From contig CAKOVS010000001.1 in NCBI GenBank assembly GCA_934122085.1, forward strand, positions 174,653 through 238,652: a stretch of 64,000 bases of DNA. The letters are read 5' to 3'. This stretch comes from an uncultured Clostridia bacterium. GTDB taxonomy: Bacteria; Bacillota; Clostridia; TANB77; CAG-508. Below, one piece after another: positions 41,230 to 50,681 of this stretch (its first letter is position 1; the number at the start of each line of letters is the position of its first letter). Under the pieces are notes generated by a model. That model worked only from the letters and a program-made list of their open reading frames with translations, was not told the origin of the DNA and made no database searches. The position numbers were made by a program, and so were the translations under genes.

Positions 41230-42333
41230 TTATAAAACTTCTTTTATCATTTCCAATGCTGCCTTTATTACTTTATCCATATCATAATATTTATAGTTTC
41301 CTAATCTTCCACCAAATATTACGTTTTCCTCTTTATCAGCTAATTCTTTATATTTAGCAAATAAAGTATTATTTTTCTCATCATTTACCGGATAATATGC
41401 TTCATCACCTTTTTTCCAATCTTGTGGATATTCTTTTGTTATAACTGTTCCTTTGCATTTATTAAATTCAAAATGTTTATGTTCTATTATTCTTGTATAT
41501 TTTTGATCATGACTTGTATAATTTACAACTGCATTTCCTTGATAATTATCTTCATTTTTTAATATTTCATTTTCAAATTTTAAAGAACGCCATTCAAGAT
41601 TTCCTAATTTATAATCATAAAATTCATCAATCATTCCTGTGTATAAAATTTTATCTGCTAATTCATTATATTTTTCTTTATTTTTTAAGTAGTCTACACC
41701 TAATTCTATATCAGCATTTTCCAATAATTTTTCAATAATTATATTATATCCTCCCATTGGAATACCTTGATATCTATCATTAAAGTAATTATTATCATAT
41801 GTGAATCTTACAGGTAATCTTTTTATAATAAATGCTGGTAATTCTTTGCAATCTCTTCCCCATTGTTTTTCTGTATATTCTTTTACTAATTTCAAATAAA
41901 TATCTTTTCCAACTAGTGATATTGCTTGTTCTTCTAAATTTTGAGGTTCTGTTATATTATATTCTGCTTTTTGTTCTTCTATTTTTTCTTGCGCTTCTTT
42001 TGGAGTTGATATTCCCCATAATTTTGAAAATGTATTCATATTAAATGGTAAGTTATATATTTCCCCTTTATAATTTGCTATTGGAGAATTTACGTAATTA
42101 TTAAATTCTACAAATTGATTTACATAGTTCCATATTTCTTTATCACTTGTATGAAAAATATGTGCACCATATTTATGTACATTTATTCCATTTATATTTT
42201 CGCAATAAATATTTCCTCCTATATGTTTTCTTCTATCTATCACTAAACATTTTTTTCCTCTCTTATTTGCTTCATATGCAAATACAGCTCCATATAAGCC
42301 TGCCCCTACTATTAAATAATCATACTTTTTCAT
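41230..42333 (-). CDS. glf: UDP-galactopyranose mutase
   Basis: Flavoenzyme converting UDP-galactopyranose to UDP-galactofuranose. 367 residues with FAD motif YLIVGAGLYGAVFAYEANKRG (in part) and VIDRRKHIGGN, then YGAHIFHTS (about 56-64), VNSPIANYKGEIYNLPFN (about 80-97), RIIEHKHFE and the end FGGRLGNYKYYDMDKVI. Full length. Together with galE and the GlfT2-like transferase this shows that the polymer contains galactofuranose. Confidence 0.95.
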   Translation of the reverse strand: MKKYDYLIVGAGLYGAVFAYEANKRGKKCLVIDRRKHIGGNIYCENINGINVHKYGAHIFHTSDKEIWNYVNQFVEFNNYVNSPIANYKGEIYNLPFNMNTFSKLWGISTPKEAQEKIEEQKAEYNITEPQNLEEQAISLVGKDIYLKLVKEYTEKQWGRDCKELPAFIIKRLPVRFTYDNNYFNDRYQGIPMGGYNIIIEKLLENADIELGVDYLKNKEKYNELADKILYTGMIDEFYDYKLGNLEWRSLKFENEILKNEDNYQGNAVVNYTSHDQKYTRIIEHKHFEFNKCKGTVITKEYPQDWKKGDEAYYPVNDEKNNTLFAKYKELADKEENVIFGGRLGNYKYYDMDKVIKAALEMIKEVL

Positions 42334-42343
42334 AACATTCCTC

Positions 42344-43312
42344 CTATTTTACTTTAAACATTTCTCTATGTGAATTATAGTATTCTTTCATAACTGGTGT
42401 TTGCTTTCCAAATGAGAAATGACCTACAATTGTATTTTCTGCAACAATTATCGCCCTACTATCTGATAATAAATAATTACACAATTGAATTTCATCTCTT
42501 CCCATATTATTTCCTATTCCTACTTCAAATCTTCCCATATCTTCCCATAATTGTCTAGAAAATAATATTGCTCCTATACTAAATCTTATTGCACATATTG
42601 AATAGCAAAATTCTTGATTAGAAAATTCTTCATCTAATTTATCTATATCTCTTAATTTTTCTTCTGTTTCTCCCCATAAAAATTTAGCAATTTCTGGATT
42701 TACAACTACCTTTCCTGTTGTATCCCAATTATGTTGAGCTCGTCCAAATTTTTCTTCATATTTTTCTAGTAAACCTGTTTTCTGTAATACTCTAACATGT
42801 GCATATCCGTTTATTGGCATCAATGGTGCTACAAATCCAACTCTATATGTTGACTTTTCTTCTGCATTTTTATAAGTTATCATTAACTGATTAAAGAAAT
42901 TTTTTGTTACAAATATATCCTCATCTAGTTTATAAATCATTTTTGCATTTTCAAATAAATTTATAGCAATATTTTGAACTAATGATACTTTGTTTTGCTT
43001 TACACTTAAATATGACCAACTATTTTTTTCTGCTATTTGAGCTAATTCATCACTATATAATCCTGATGAAACTATACATATATCCATATCTTTTGGAGCA
43101 TATTTTCCAATTCTTCCAAATACATCTTCCCATAAAAATTGTTTGTAACCTGCTAATATAATGCATAATTTATCATTATTTTTTTTTCGATCAATAAAAG
43201 TATATTTTCCTTTTACTCTTTTCTTTTTATTTGTTTCTTTTCTTTTTGCTCTTACTGCTCTTACCATATTTACACATGTTTGATTTTTGGCTATTTTGTC
43301 ATATAAGCTCAT
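42344..43312 (-). CDS. Putative glycosyltransferase (GT-A type)
   Basis: 322 residues, no signal peptide. A basic N-terminus (about 1-40, KRKETNKKKRVKGK) then a GT-A-like core: LCIILAGYKQFLWEDVF (about 48-64), DICIVSSGLY, and a DxD-like YKLDEDIFVTKNFF (about 126-139). WDTTGKVVVNP (about 204-214) and MGRDEIQLCNYLLSD (about 272-286) follow. No CAZy family is certain. It lies 10 bases after the glycyl radical activase and 10 bases before glf, inside the locus, which supports a role in glycan assembly. Confidence 0.55.
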   Translation of the reverse strand: MSLYDKIAKNQTCVNMVRAVRAKRKETNKKKRVKGKYTFIDRKKNNDKLCIILAGYKQFLWEDVFGRIGKYAPKDMDICIVSSGLYSDELAQIAEKNSWSYLSVKQNKVSLVQNIAINLFENAKMIYKLDEDIFVTKNFFNQLMITYKNAEEKSTYRVGFVAPLMPINGYAHVRVLQKTGLLEKYEEKFGRAQHNWDTTGKVVVNPEIAKFLWGETEEKLRDIDKLDEEFSNQEFCYSICAIRFSIGAILFSRQLWEDMGRFEVGIGNNMGRDEIQLCNYLLSDSRAIIVAENTIVGHFSFGKQTPVMKEYYNSHREMFKVK

Positions 43313-43322
43313 CTAGTACCTC

Positions 43323-44093
43323 CTAAATTTTTATTATTTCTACATTCATATTTAGATTTTTTAGTTTTGAATATATTTTTTCAACATCTTCATCTTTTAT
43401 TTCTGAAAATTTTCTCATTTCTTTTCCTATTGATTTATACTTGCTTTCTGCTAAATTATGTATTTTAAATATTTCTACTTTTTTGTGTCTATATTTTTGA
43501 AGTAATTTTAATATTTTTTCTATATTCTGTTCCTCCAAAGTATATTCATTTACTAATGGTATTCTAAATATATTTATTTTATCTTTTTGTGCTAACATTT
43601 CTAGATTATCATAATATAATTCTATATTACCATTTAATATTTCTTTACATTTAATTGGATCTAATATTTTTATATCTATTATAAATTCATCTATATATTT
43701 TTGAGCAATCTCTACTAGTTCTTTTGGAACTTGTAGTGCAGTCTCTATACACATATTTATATTCTCTTCTTTTAATTTTTGTAATAATGTTTCTAATTGT
43801 CTCATTTGTAACATTGGTTCTCCCCCTGAAAATGTTACTCCACCATTATTTAGTTTATAAAATTCTTTATCTTTTATTATTTCTTCATATAATTCCAATG
43901 CTTCAACTTCATATCCAAAAATTCCTTCTTCTTTTGTATTATTATTTATATATGGTGTTGGCATAAAATCAATGTTTTCTGGGTTTGCACACCAAGGACA
44001 TTTCAAATTACATCCTTTAAAAAATATTGTTGTTCTTATTCCAGGTCCATCATGTAAACTAAATCTTTGAATATTAGATACTCTTACCTTCAT
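43323..44093 (-). CDS. Glycyl radical enzyme activase (radical SAM, PflA-like)
   Basis: 256 residues. Radical-SAM cluster C28, C32, C35 (GCNLKCPWC) after the activase signature FSLHDGPGIRTTIFFKG (11-27), and GGVTFSGGEPMLQ (about 78-90, SAM-binding). The segment between cluster and GGEP carries no further Cys, so no auxiliary iron-sulfur domain: the compact PflA-like type. It overlaps the 3' end of the glycyl radical enzyme gene by 20 bases. It would abstract H from Gly649 of that enzyme to make the stable radical, which requires anaerobiosis. Confidence 0.92.
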   Translation of the reverse strand: MKVRVSNIQRFSLHDGPGIRTTIFFKGCNLKCPWCANPENIDFMPTPYINNNTKEEGIFGYEVEALELYEEIIKDKEFYKLNNGGVTFSGGEPMLQMRQLETLLQKLKEENINMCIETALQVPKELVEIAQKYIDEFIIDIKILDPIKCKEILNGNIELYYDNLEMLAQKDKINIFRIPLVNEYTLEEQNIEKILKLLQKYRHKKVEIFKIHNLAESKYKSIGKEMRKFSEIKDEDVEKIYSKLKNLNMNVEIIKI

Positions 44094-46107
44094 TTTTTAG
44101 TGCCCTTTCTATTAGTAAATCTTTATAATTTTCTGGTAAATCATTAAAATATGCACTAAATCCCCATACTCTTACTATTAAATTTTCATATTCCTTAGGA
44201 TTTGCTTTAGCTTTTATTAATATTTCGCTACTCGTAACATTCATTTGCATTTGGAAAAATCCTAATTTAATACTTAACATTAAAAAATCTACCATTTTAC
44301 TAAAATTGTCTTCTATAAATGATGGTGTAATCATAAAGTCTACTACATTTCCATTAAATCTATGGTTATCATAATCAAGTTTTGATGCAAATTGTATTAG
44401 TTCTGTGTATGCTACTGATGGTTTATCTGATGATATATGAACTCCAAATGGTTCTCCATTTTTTCTTCCATCAAGTGATGCTGGAGCAGTTTGTGCTTTT
44501 ATTATATATGTTGGAGCACTAAATCCGAATTTTATTTTTCCTCCAAGTCTATTTTTTTGACTATCTAATGCTTTATCCACACATCCTGTTATTTCATTTG
44601 TTAATTCTACTATCTCTTCATTATCTGTTCCATATCTATTAGGCTGTTGTTTTAATTTTTTTAATAATTCTTCATTTCCTTCATAATTAGCTTTTCTGAT
44701 ATCATTTATATCTTTTAAAGTATATTTTTTATCTTCATATACAAATTTTTTTATATTATATATGCTATTTACTACTGTTCCTAATGATACTGAGGTTACT
44801 CCATAATTATTGTATTTTGCTCCTGCAAACGCTACATCTTGCATTTTTTCATTACAATTATCAGTCAATAATGATAATAATGGCGCTTCTTCCCACTTTA
44901 TTTCATTAATTTCATTTACAAAATCTATTATATATTGTTTTAAGTATTTTTTATACATTTCTAAAAACTGCTCATAATTTTTTATCTCTACTAAGTTTTC
45001 ATTTTCTAGCATTTTTGTTAGTGGTGTTAAATATACAATAGAATCTATATTATTTTGTTCTACAGCTTTTCCAACTACTAATGGTTCCCAGCAAGCAGCT
45101 GTTACATAATTATATGCATCTTTTTCTTCATAACCAAATTGAATTAATTTTGGAATTATTACATCATCATTTGAAAATAATGGACAACCTATTCCTGTTT
45201 TTATACATCTTAATGATAATTCCATTAAATCTCTTGGTACATTTTCTGTTATTCTTAAAAATACTTTAGGGTCTGGTAATTGTATTTCTTCCATTATTTC
45301 TATAAACATATATGTTAATCTATTACAAAAATAAGTTCCATCAGGCTCTTTTCCACCTAAAATTATTATTTGACCTGTATCACCCATTAATACATTGCTT
45401 TTATACCAGAATTTTTGATGTAATATTCTAGCAAATTCTTTTAACATTTCTTTTGCATCTTTTTCAGTTATTTTATTTTCTTTTATATCTTTTTCATATA
45501 AATCTCCTAATATTTTATCTAATCTTCCAAGACCACTTAATCCATGCCCAACTTGCCATAACATTTGGTTATAAAATAATATTCTTTGTAATGCTTCTTC
45601 AAAACTTTCTGCTTTATCTGTTTTTATATTTTTTAAATATTTTATTATTTTTTCTTTATCATTTCTATTTGATTTTTCTAAAGCTTTACATTCTCTATCA
45701 ATGTATTCTTCTATTCCCATTAATACTTCTGCTTGACTACTTTTATAATCGCAATCTGGCATTTTTTCATTGTTTTCTTTCATATTTTCTAAAGATGTAT
45801 TCAGAATTTTTGAATAATCTATTGTTATATTATCTAATATTCTTCCATCCCTGTGAGTTGTTTTAAATATATCTATATTATAAATAAATCTATCATTTTC
45901 ACTGATTTGTATTTCTACTTTATTAAATATTTTTCTTATTTGTTTTCCTTTAGACATTTTTTTATTTGGTGCATAAAACTTAAATGCAGCTTTTATTGCA
46001 AATATACCTGTTTTAAATATATTTTTATATTTTCTTTTATATCTATATACTAATATCATATATGCTAAAAATGTTTTACTAACATGACTTACTATAAAAT
46101 CTTTCAT
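44074..46107 (-). CDS. Glycyl radical enzyme of unknown substrate, in the glycopolymer operon
   Basis: 677 residues, shorter than PFL (about 760) or diol dehydratases (about 790-850). The C-terminal glycyl loop is intact: RVWGFSAYFNDLP, with the radical glycine at 649. The thiyl-radical Cys lies in VTAACWEPLVVG (C339); Glu341 two residues on matches the CxE of dehydratase/lyase-type enzymes rather than the CC of PFL. GHGLSGLGRLD (187-197) is also conserved. The first 50 residues are basic/hydrophobic and unlike the family. Its ATG overlaps the flippase stop as ATGA. Substrate is not predictable; a dehydratase acting on a glycan precursor or carrier is inference. Confidence 0.9.
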   Translation of the reverse strand: MKDFIVSHVSKTFLAYMILVYRYKRKYKNIFKTGIFAIKAAFKFYAPNKKMSKGKQIRKIFNKVEIQISENDRFIYNIDIFKTTHRDGRILDNITIDYSKILNTSLENMKENNEKMPDCDYKSSQAEVLMGIEEYIDRECKALEKSNRNDKEKIIKYLKNIKTDKAESFEEALQRILFYNQMLWQVGHGLSGLGRLDKILGDLYEKDIKENKITEKDAKEMLKEFARILHQKFWYKSNVLMGDTGQIIILGGKEPDGTYFCNRLTYMFIEIMEEIQLPDPKVFLRITENVPRDLMELSLRCIKTGIGCPLFSNDDVIIPKLIQFGYEEKDAYNYVTAACWEPLVVGKAVEQNNIDSIVYLTPLTKMLENENLVEIKNYEQFLEMYKKYLKQYIIDFVNEINEIKWEEAPLLSLLTDNCNEKMQDVAFAGAKYNNYGVTSVSLGTVVNSIYNIKKFVYEDKKYTLKDINDIRKANYEGNEELLKKLKQQPNRYGTDNEEIVELTNEITGCVDKALDSQKNRLGGKIKFGFSAPTYIIKAQTAPASLDGRKNGEPFGVHISSDKPSVAYTELIQFASKLDYDNHRFNGNVVDFMITPSFIEDNFSKMVDFLMLSIKLGFFQMQMNVTSSEILIKAKANPKEYENLIVRVWGFSAYFNDLPENYKDLLIERALKNEGKSI

Positions 46108-47567
46108 TTTGTTTGTTCCTTTCTTACACCTTTAGATTTTATTCCACCAATTACTTGATTTATTAAATCTTTAAAAAATGTATATTTCATAATTAATAAC
46201 ATAACTATATAAACGATTGCTCCAATGATAATCTCTATTATTGTATTTAATATACTTATTGGTAATACTTTAACTATTATTGTTACAACTCCAAACATTA
46301 TTAGTCCGCTTATAAATGTTTTTACTCCAAGTTTTAATATTTCAAATAATTTAAATTGATCTTTAAAATACATTAATTGTATTCCAAATATTATTGTTTC
46401 TGCAATAACTGATGCAAATGCTGCTCCTGCTGCTTTGAAAAAGTGTATAAGTATAATATTTAATATAACATTTGAAATTGCTCCAATAGCTACTGATATT
46501 GTAAAAATCTTTTGTTTTCCTATTTGTACTAAATATTGTACTCCTGTAATTCCATTAAGTCCTGTTACTATCAATATTGGTGCTGTTGCTATTAATATTT
46601 GCACTACTCCATCAAACCCTTCTCCATAATACCATGGCACAAATTTTGGAGCAACTGCAATTAATCCAAACATCATTGGTATTGCTAAAAAACACACAAA
46701 ATTAAATGATTTTTCTAAGCATGATTTTATTTCTTTATCATCTTTATTTTGATATGCATTTGCTATTCTAGAATTCATTACTATTTGTAAAGCACTTATG
46801 ACAGTTAATGATGCTTTGACAATTTTCTGTGCTTGTTCATAATATCCTACTTCTACCATGTCATTTGTTAATTTTCCTATCATTGTTTTATCTAATACGG
46901 TATATATTTGAATTGCTATTTGTGGTACAAATAATGCTATTGTTGGTTTTATATGTTTTTTCAATTCAAGTGTTTTTATATTTATTTTTTCTAAATATTT
47001 TGGTAAATATAACCATAGTGTTACATTTCCTATTAATTCAGCAGATACAAATATAACAAAATATTTCCATAAATCATTTGGTGTTTTTATTAATACAAAT
47101 ATTAATACTAAACTTAATAATTTTACAATCAAATTTCTTATTACAGTTTTATCAAATTCTTCAATTCCTTGAAATAACCAACTTATATCAAACAAGTTTG
47201 CAAATAATTGTATTACTAATATCCTATAATATATGGCATATTCTCCTGTTCTTCCATATATTAGATAAAAAAGTATAATTGAAATACTTAAACTTATTGT
47301 TCTTATTATAATTATTTCCCAAAATGTTTTACTTCTTAATTTTTTATCTTCTGCTTTATATGCAATTTCTCTTTGCCCATACATTGAAACACCTAAAGTT
47401 CCAAATAATATAAAATATGTAACTATTGAAAGAGTATATCCATATATTCCTATGGCTTCAGCCCCTAAAACTCTTGATAGATATGGAGTTGTTATAAGTG
47501 GTAACAATATTGTCAACATTTGATATATTAAATTATATATATAATTTTTTGCTATACTTTTTTTCAT
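46104..47567 (-). CDS. Wzx-type oligosaccharide flippase
   Basis: 487 residues, 12-14 helices, MATE/MOP superfamily polysaccharide transporter. N-terminus NYIYNLIYQMLTILLPLITT then PYLSRVLGAEAIGIYGYTLS is the classic PST/Wzx start; the middle PQIAIQIYTVLDKTMIG and C-terminal helices also match. It moves lipid-linked repeat units across the membrane. It is unexpected alongside the Wzm/Wzt ABC exporter of the same locus. Ends in ATGA with the glycyl radical enzyme. Confidence 0.9.
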   Translation of the reverse strand: MKKSIAKNYIYNLIYQMLTILLPLITTPYLSRVLGAEAIGIYGYTLSIVTYFILFGTLGVSMYGQREIAYKAEDKKLRSKTFWEIIIIRTISLSISIILFYLIYGRTGEYAIYYRILVIQLFANLFDISWLFQGIEEFDKTVIRNLIVKLLSLVLIFVLIKTPNDLWKYFVIFVSAELIGNVTLWLYLPKYLEKINIKTLELKKHIKPTIALFVPQIAIQIYTVLDKTMIGKLTNDMVEVGYYEQAQKIVKASLTVISALQIVMNSRIANAYQNKDDKEIKSCLEKSFNFVCFLAIPMMFGLIAVAPKFVPWYYGEGFDGVVQILIATAPILIVTGLNGITGVQYLVQIGKQKIFTISVAIGAISNVILNIILIHFFKAAGAAFASVIAETIIFGIQLMYFKDQFKLFEILKLGVKTFISGLIMFGVVTIIVKVLPISILNTIIEIIIGAIVYIVMLLIMKYTFFKDLINQVIGGIKSKGVRKEQTK

Positions 47568-47587
47568 ATCTTATCTCCAATACTTAT

Positions 47588-48529
47588 TTATTTTTGAGGT
47601 TTCCAACCTGGTTTATATATTTCATGTAATCCTGTTTTTCCCGCTTTAGCATCTTTTACTGCTTCATTTATCATTTTATATCCATATTTTTTATCTTTTC
47701 CAAATAAAAATACTGCTACTTTAAATTTAAATGGAACTTCAAAACATTGTTCTTTAAAATTTTTTTCATTAAAATTATTTCTTATAAAGTCTAATGTATT
47801 TCTTACTAAATAATACAATTTCCATTTTACAATTTCACTCATTTCTGTATGTGGTGCATCATGTACTACTTGCATTTTTGGTATTACTATTATCTTTCCT
47901 AATTTTGACAATCTATAACTATGTTCTGTATCATCATAATATATAAAATAATCTTTTTTGGTTAATTCTGTTTGTTTTAATTTACTTTTATTTATCATTG
48001 TCCCCACATAAGAAAATCCATTTATTTCAAATTCATCTTTTTTATAATCTGATTTTCTTGAATATGGTTGGGCAATTCTATTAAATAATGTAGCATATAT
48101 TTTTCTTCTATGTGAATAGTCGATTGATTTTCCATCACTTTTTAATACTGTACCAGAAATTGCTGATATTTTTTCTTGACTCTCTGGATATTTATTTATA
48201 TATTCTTTTGCTAGCTCAAAAGCATTTTCTTTTGGATATGCATCATCATCTGCAACCCATACCCAATCTGCATCTAATTCTAAACTAGCTTTTAATCCTT
48301 CATAAAAACCACCACTTCCACCTGTGTTTTTATCAAGATTTAATATTATTTTTTCAATTTTATTATTTTTAGATTTCCATTCTTTTAAGTACTCTAAAGT
48401 TCCATCTGTACTGTTATTATTTACAACTAATATATATTGAGGTTTAAATGATTGTTTTTCATATGACTTTAATGCTATTTTTAATTTTTCTAATCTATTA
48501 TATGTTACTATTACAACTCCTATTTTCAT
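47588..48529 (-). CDS. Galactofuranosyltransferase-like GT2 (GlfT2-like)
   Basis: 313 residues. GT-A start GVVIVTYNRLEKLKIALKSY, NNNSTDGTLEYL, GGSGGFYEGLKASLEL and the metal motif WVWVADDDAYPKENA (about 90-104), then HRRKIYATLFN and a W/H-rich YYDDTEHSYRLSKLGKI (about 188-204). These are features of the GlfT2-like group, and glf/galE in the same operon supply UDP-galactofuranose. Assignment to galactofuranose transfer is mixed family and context evidence. Confidence 0.8.
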   Translation of the reverse strand: MKIGVVIVTYNRLEKLKIALKSYEKQSFKPQYILVVNNNSTDGTLEYLKEWKSKNNKIEKIILNLDKNTGGSGGFYEGLKASLELDADWVWVADDDAYPKENAFELAKEYINKYPESQEKISAISGTVLKSDGKSIDYSHRRKIYATLFNRIAQPYSRKSDYKKDEFEINGFSYVGTMINKSKLKQTELTKKDYFIYYDDTEHSYRLSKLGKIIVIPKMQVVHDAPHTEMSEIVKWKLYYLVRNTLDFIRNNFNEKNFKEQCFEVPFKFKVAVFLFGKDKKYGYKMINEAVKDAKAGKTGLHEIYKPGWKPQK

Positions 48530-48549
48530 CTACATTTCCTTCCTACATT

Positions 48550-49587
48550 TTAAAATTTTATATCTATTTTAAGTTTATCTACCAAAAATCTATATGTTTT
48601 TATATATATCATAGGTAATCCTAATTTGTAAAATATTGATACTCCCCATAATGCTAAATGTTTAAATCCTTTTTTTAAGGAATACTTAAATGTCAAAAAT
48701 GGTGATTTTCTCCAATTTTTAAAATTATCATCTAAATATTTAATTGTCTCTTTTAACATCTCTTTCATATCAACTGTTTGGTCATAAGATACTCTGTACA
48801 TTACAGATGTTCCTAAATGTAAAAATGCAAAAGTGTCTAATATATATTTCATCTCTTCATATTTATTACTATCTATATATAGTTTTTTTACTTCTAATAA
48901 ATATTTTTTTAAATTATCTACATCTTTTTTATTAACTGTATGTATTTGTGAATCATATCTTAAATAATAATGATATAATACTTCTGGTTCAAATGCAATT
49001 TTCTTCATTTTTGTATAAGAACTTGCTAAAAACATAGCATCATTAAATCCTCTAAATGGCAAAAATCTTAAATTCTTAACTTTTTCTCTTTTATAAATTT
49101 TATTCCATGGTGCTGGATTTATAAATAACACAAAATCATCTTTTCCACTTATTATCTTATTTCCTCTTGTAAAATTAGTCATATTTTGTGAAACAACTTT
49201 ATTCGTATTTAAATCTATTCTTTCAAATCCACATACTGCCATGTCAGCATCATTTTCTTTTGCTATATTATATAATTTTTCAGCCCATGTTTTTTCAACA
49301 TAATCATCTGTATCCACAAATGTTACATATTCCCCAGTGGCTTTTTCTAGTCCATAATTTCTTGTTGTAAATTCTCCTCCATTTGATTTATGAAATACTT
49401 TTACTTTATTTGGATATTTGTGTGCATATTCATCTACTATTTGTGGTGCAGAATCTGTTGAACCATCGTCTACACATATTATTTCAATTTCTTGTAATGT
49501 TTGTTTTACAAGTGCATCTAAACATCTTGGCAAATATTTTTCTAAATTATATACTGCTACTATAATTGACAATTTATAATTGCCCAT
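48550..49587 (-). CDS. Family 2 glycosyltransferase (EpsJ-like)
   Basis: 345 residues. GT2 fold: LSIIVAVYNLEKYLPRCLDALVKQTL (in parts), IICVDDGSTDSAPQIV, FVDTDDYVEKTWAEKLY (about 90-106, DxD). A basic C-terminus with a hydrophobic patch (LALWGVSIFYKLGLPMIYI) suggests membrane association. Linkage and sugar unknown. Confidence 0.88.
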   Translation of the reverse strand: MGNYKLSIIVAVYNLEKYLPRCLDALVKQTLQEIEIICVDDGSTDSAPQIVDEYAHKYPNKVKVFHKSNGGEFTTRNYGLEKATGEYVTFVDTDDYVEKTWAEKLYNIAKENDADMAVCGFERIDLNTNKVVSQNMTNFTRGNKIISGKDDFVLFINPAPWNKIYKREKVKNLRFLPFRGFNDAMFLASSYTKMKKIAFEPEVLYHYYLRYDSQIHTVNKKDVDNLKKYLLEVKKLYIDSNKYEEMKYILDTFAFLHLGTSVMYRVSYDQTVDMKEMLKETIKYLDDNFKNWRKSPFLTFKYSLKKGFKHLALWGVSIFYKLGLPMIYIKTYRFLVDKLKIDIKF

Positions 49588-49604
49588 TTTTATTTTCTCC
49601 TTTA

Positions 49605-49949
49605 TCAGTTCTTGCTCTTTTCTTCTTTTTCTTTTAATGCTATATAATGGTCTAATTCTTTTATTTTTTCATTTAATGATGTTATGTGAATGTTATCTAT
49701 AAATGTTTGTATTAGCAAAAATGCAATTATTACTAAAAATATAAAATTTACTGGCGCTACAAATCCTAATTTTCCTGATATCCATATAACAATATTAGGA
49801 AAAATACTTATTAATATTAGAATTATGCATCCAAACATCCATGTTACTGAATTTTCAATTTTTAGCTGAGATTTTTTTATTTTGGTTATACACAAATAAA
49901 ATGCTATAAATGAACTTATTATTAATAATACTCTTAATGTTAATGACAT
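49605..49949 (-). CDS. DUF2304 membrane protein
   Basis: 114 residues from ATG 49947-49949 (AGAGGTG upstream; a GTG nine bases earlier is less likely). Three helices (about 5-20, 37-60, 65-90) then a charged tail. DUF2304 proteins are regularly paired with DPM1-type GT2 enzymes, as here: the next gene upstream is such a transferase, four bases or so away. Probably a membrane partner for lipid-linked sugar transfer. Confidence 0.8.
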   Translation of the reverse strand: MSLTLRVLLIISSFIAFYLCITKIKKSQLKIENSVTWMFGCIILILISIFPNIVIWISGKLGFVAPVNFIFLVIIAFLLIQTFIDNIHITSLNEKIKELDHYIALKEKEEKSKN

Positions 49950-49961
49950 CAATTTCACCTC

Positions 49962-50648
49962 TTACTTTTTTCTTGTTATTGCTCTTATAAATACAATTGA
50001 AAATATCATATTTATCATATATTTAATAGATTTTATTGGAGTCAAATAACTTTTTCCAAACTCTCTTTCTTTCATTTCAACTTGTACTTCTTTAATTTTT
50101 AATCCTTTTTTTAACATATATACCAGAGTATCTGGTTCAGGAGTTAAACTTGTATTTGTTACAAATTCTTTAATTACTTTTTTATCATATGCTCTCATTC
50201 CTGATGTTGTATCTTTTATTGTCTTTCCTGTTGTAATCTTTATAAAAAATGTTATTATTCGACTTCCTAACATTCTTGCAGTCAATGGTCTTTTTTCTGT
50301 TACAAATCTAGAACCTATTACAATATTAGCATTTCCTTCTTCTATTTCTTTTACTAAATCTTTTACATATTTTGCTTGATGTTGTCCATCTCCATCAAAT
50401 TGTATAACAATATCATAATCATTTTTATAAGCATATTTCATTCCAATTTGTATTCCACTAGTTAAACCATAATTTATAGGTAGTGATAACATATTAAAAT
50501 TATTCTTTTCACATACTTCTTTTGTATTATCTTTTGAACAATCATTTACAACAATATAATCATAATCTGTATTTTGTATAACATCTTTTACTGTTTTTTC
50601 TATATTTTCTTGCTCATTATATGCTGGTATTACTAATAATACTTTCAT
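49962..50648 (-). CDS. Dolichol-phosphate-mannose-synthase-like GT2
   Basis: 228 residues. VLLVIPAYNEQENIEKTVKDV, YIVVNDCSKDNT, VIQFDGDGQHQAKYV (about 82-96) and GSRFVTEKRPLTARMLGSRI, ending in a C-terminal hydrophobic strip with few or no full helices. DPM1/polyprenyl-phosphate glycosyltransferase type; probably loads a sugar on undecaprenyl phosphate. Coupled to DUF2304. Confidence 0.88.
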   Translation of the reverse strand: MKVLLVIPAYNEQENIEKTVKDVIQNTDYDYIVVNDCSKDNTKEVCEKNNFNMLSLPINYGLTSGIQIGMKYAYKNDYDIVIQFDGDGQHQAKYVKDLVKEIEEGNANIVIGSRFVTEKRPLTARMLGSRIITFFIKITTGKTIKDTTSGMRAYDKKVIKEFVTNTSLTPEPDTLVYMLKKGLKIKEVQVEMKEREFGKSYLTPIKSIKYMINMIFSIVFIRAITRKK

Positions 50649-50681
50649 TTTTTTCTCCTTACCATCTACTTTTTACTAATT

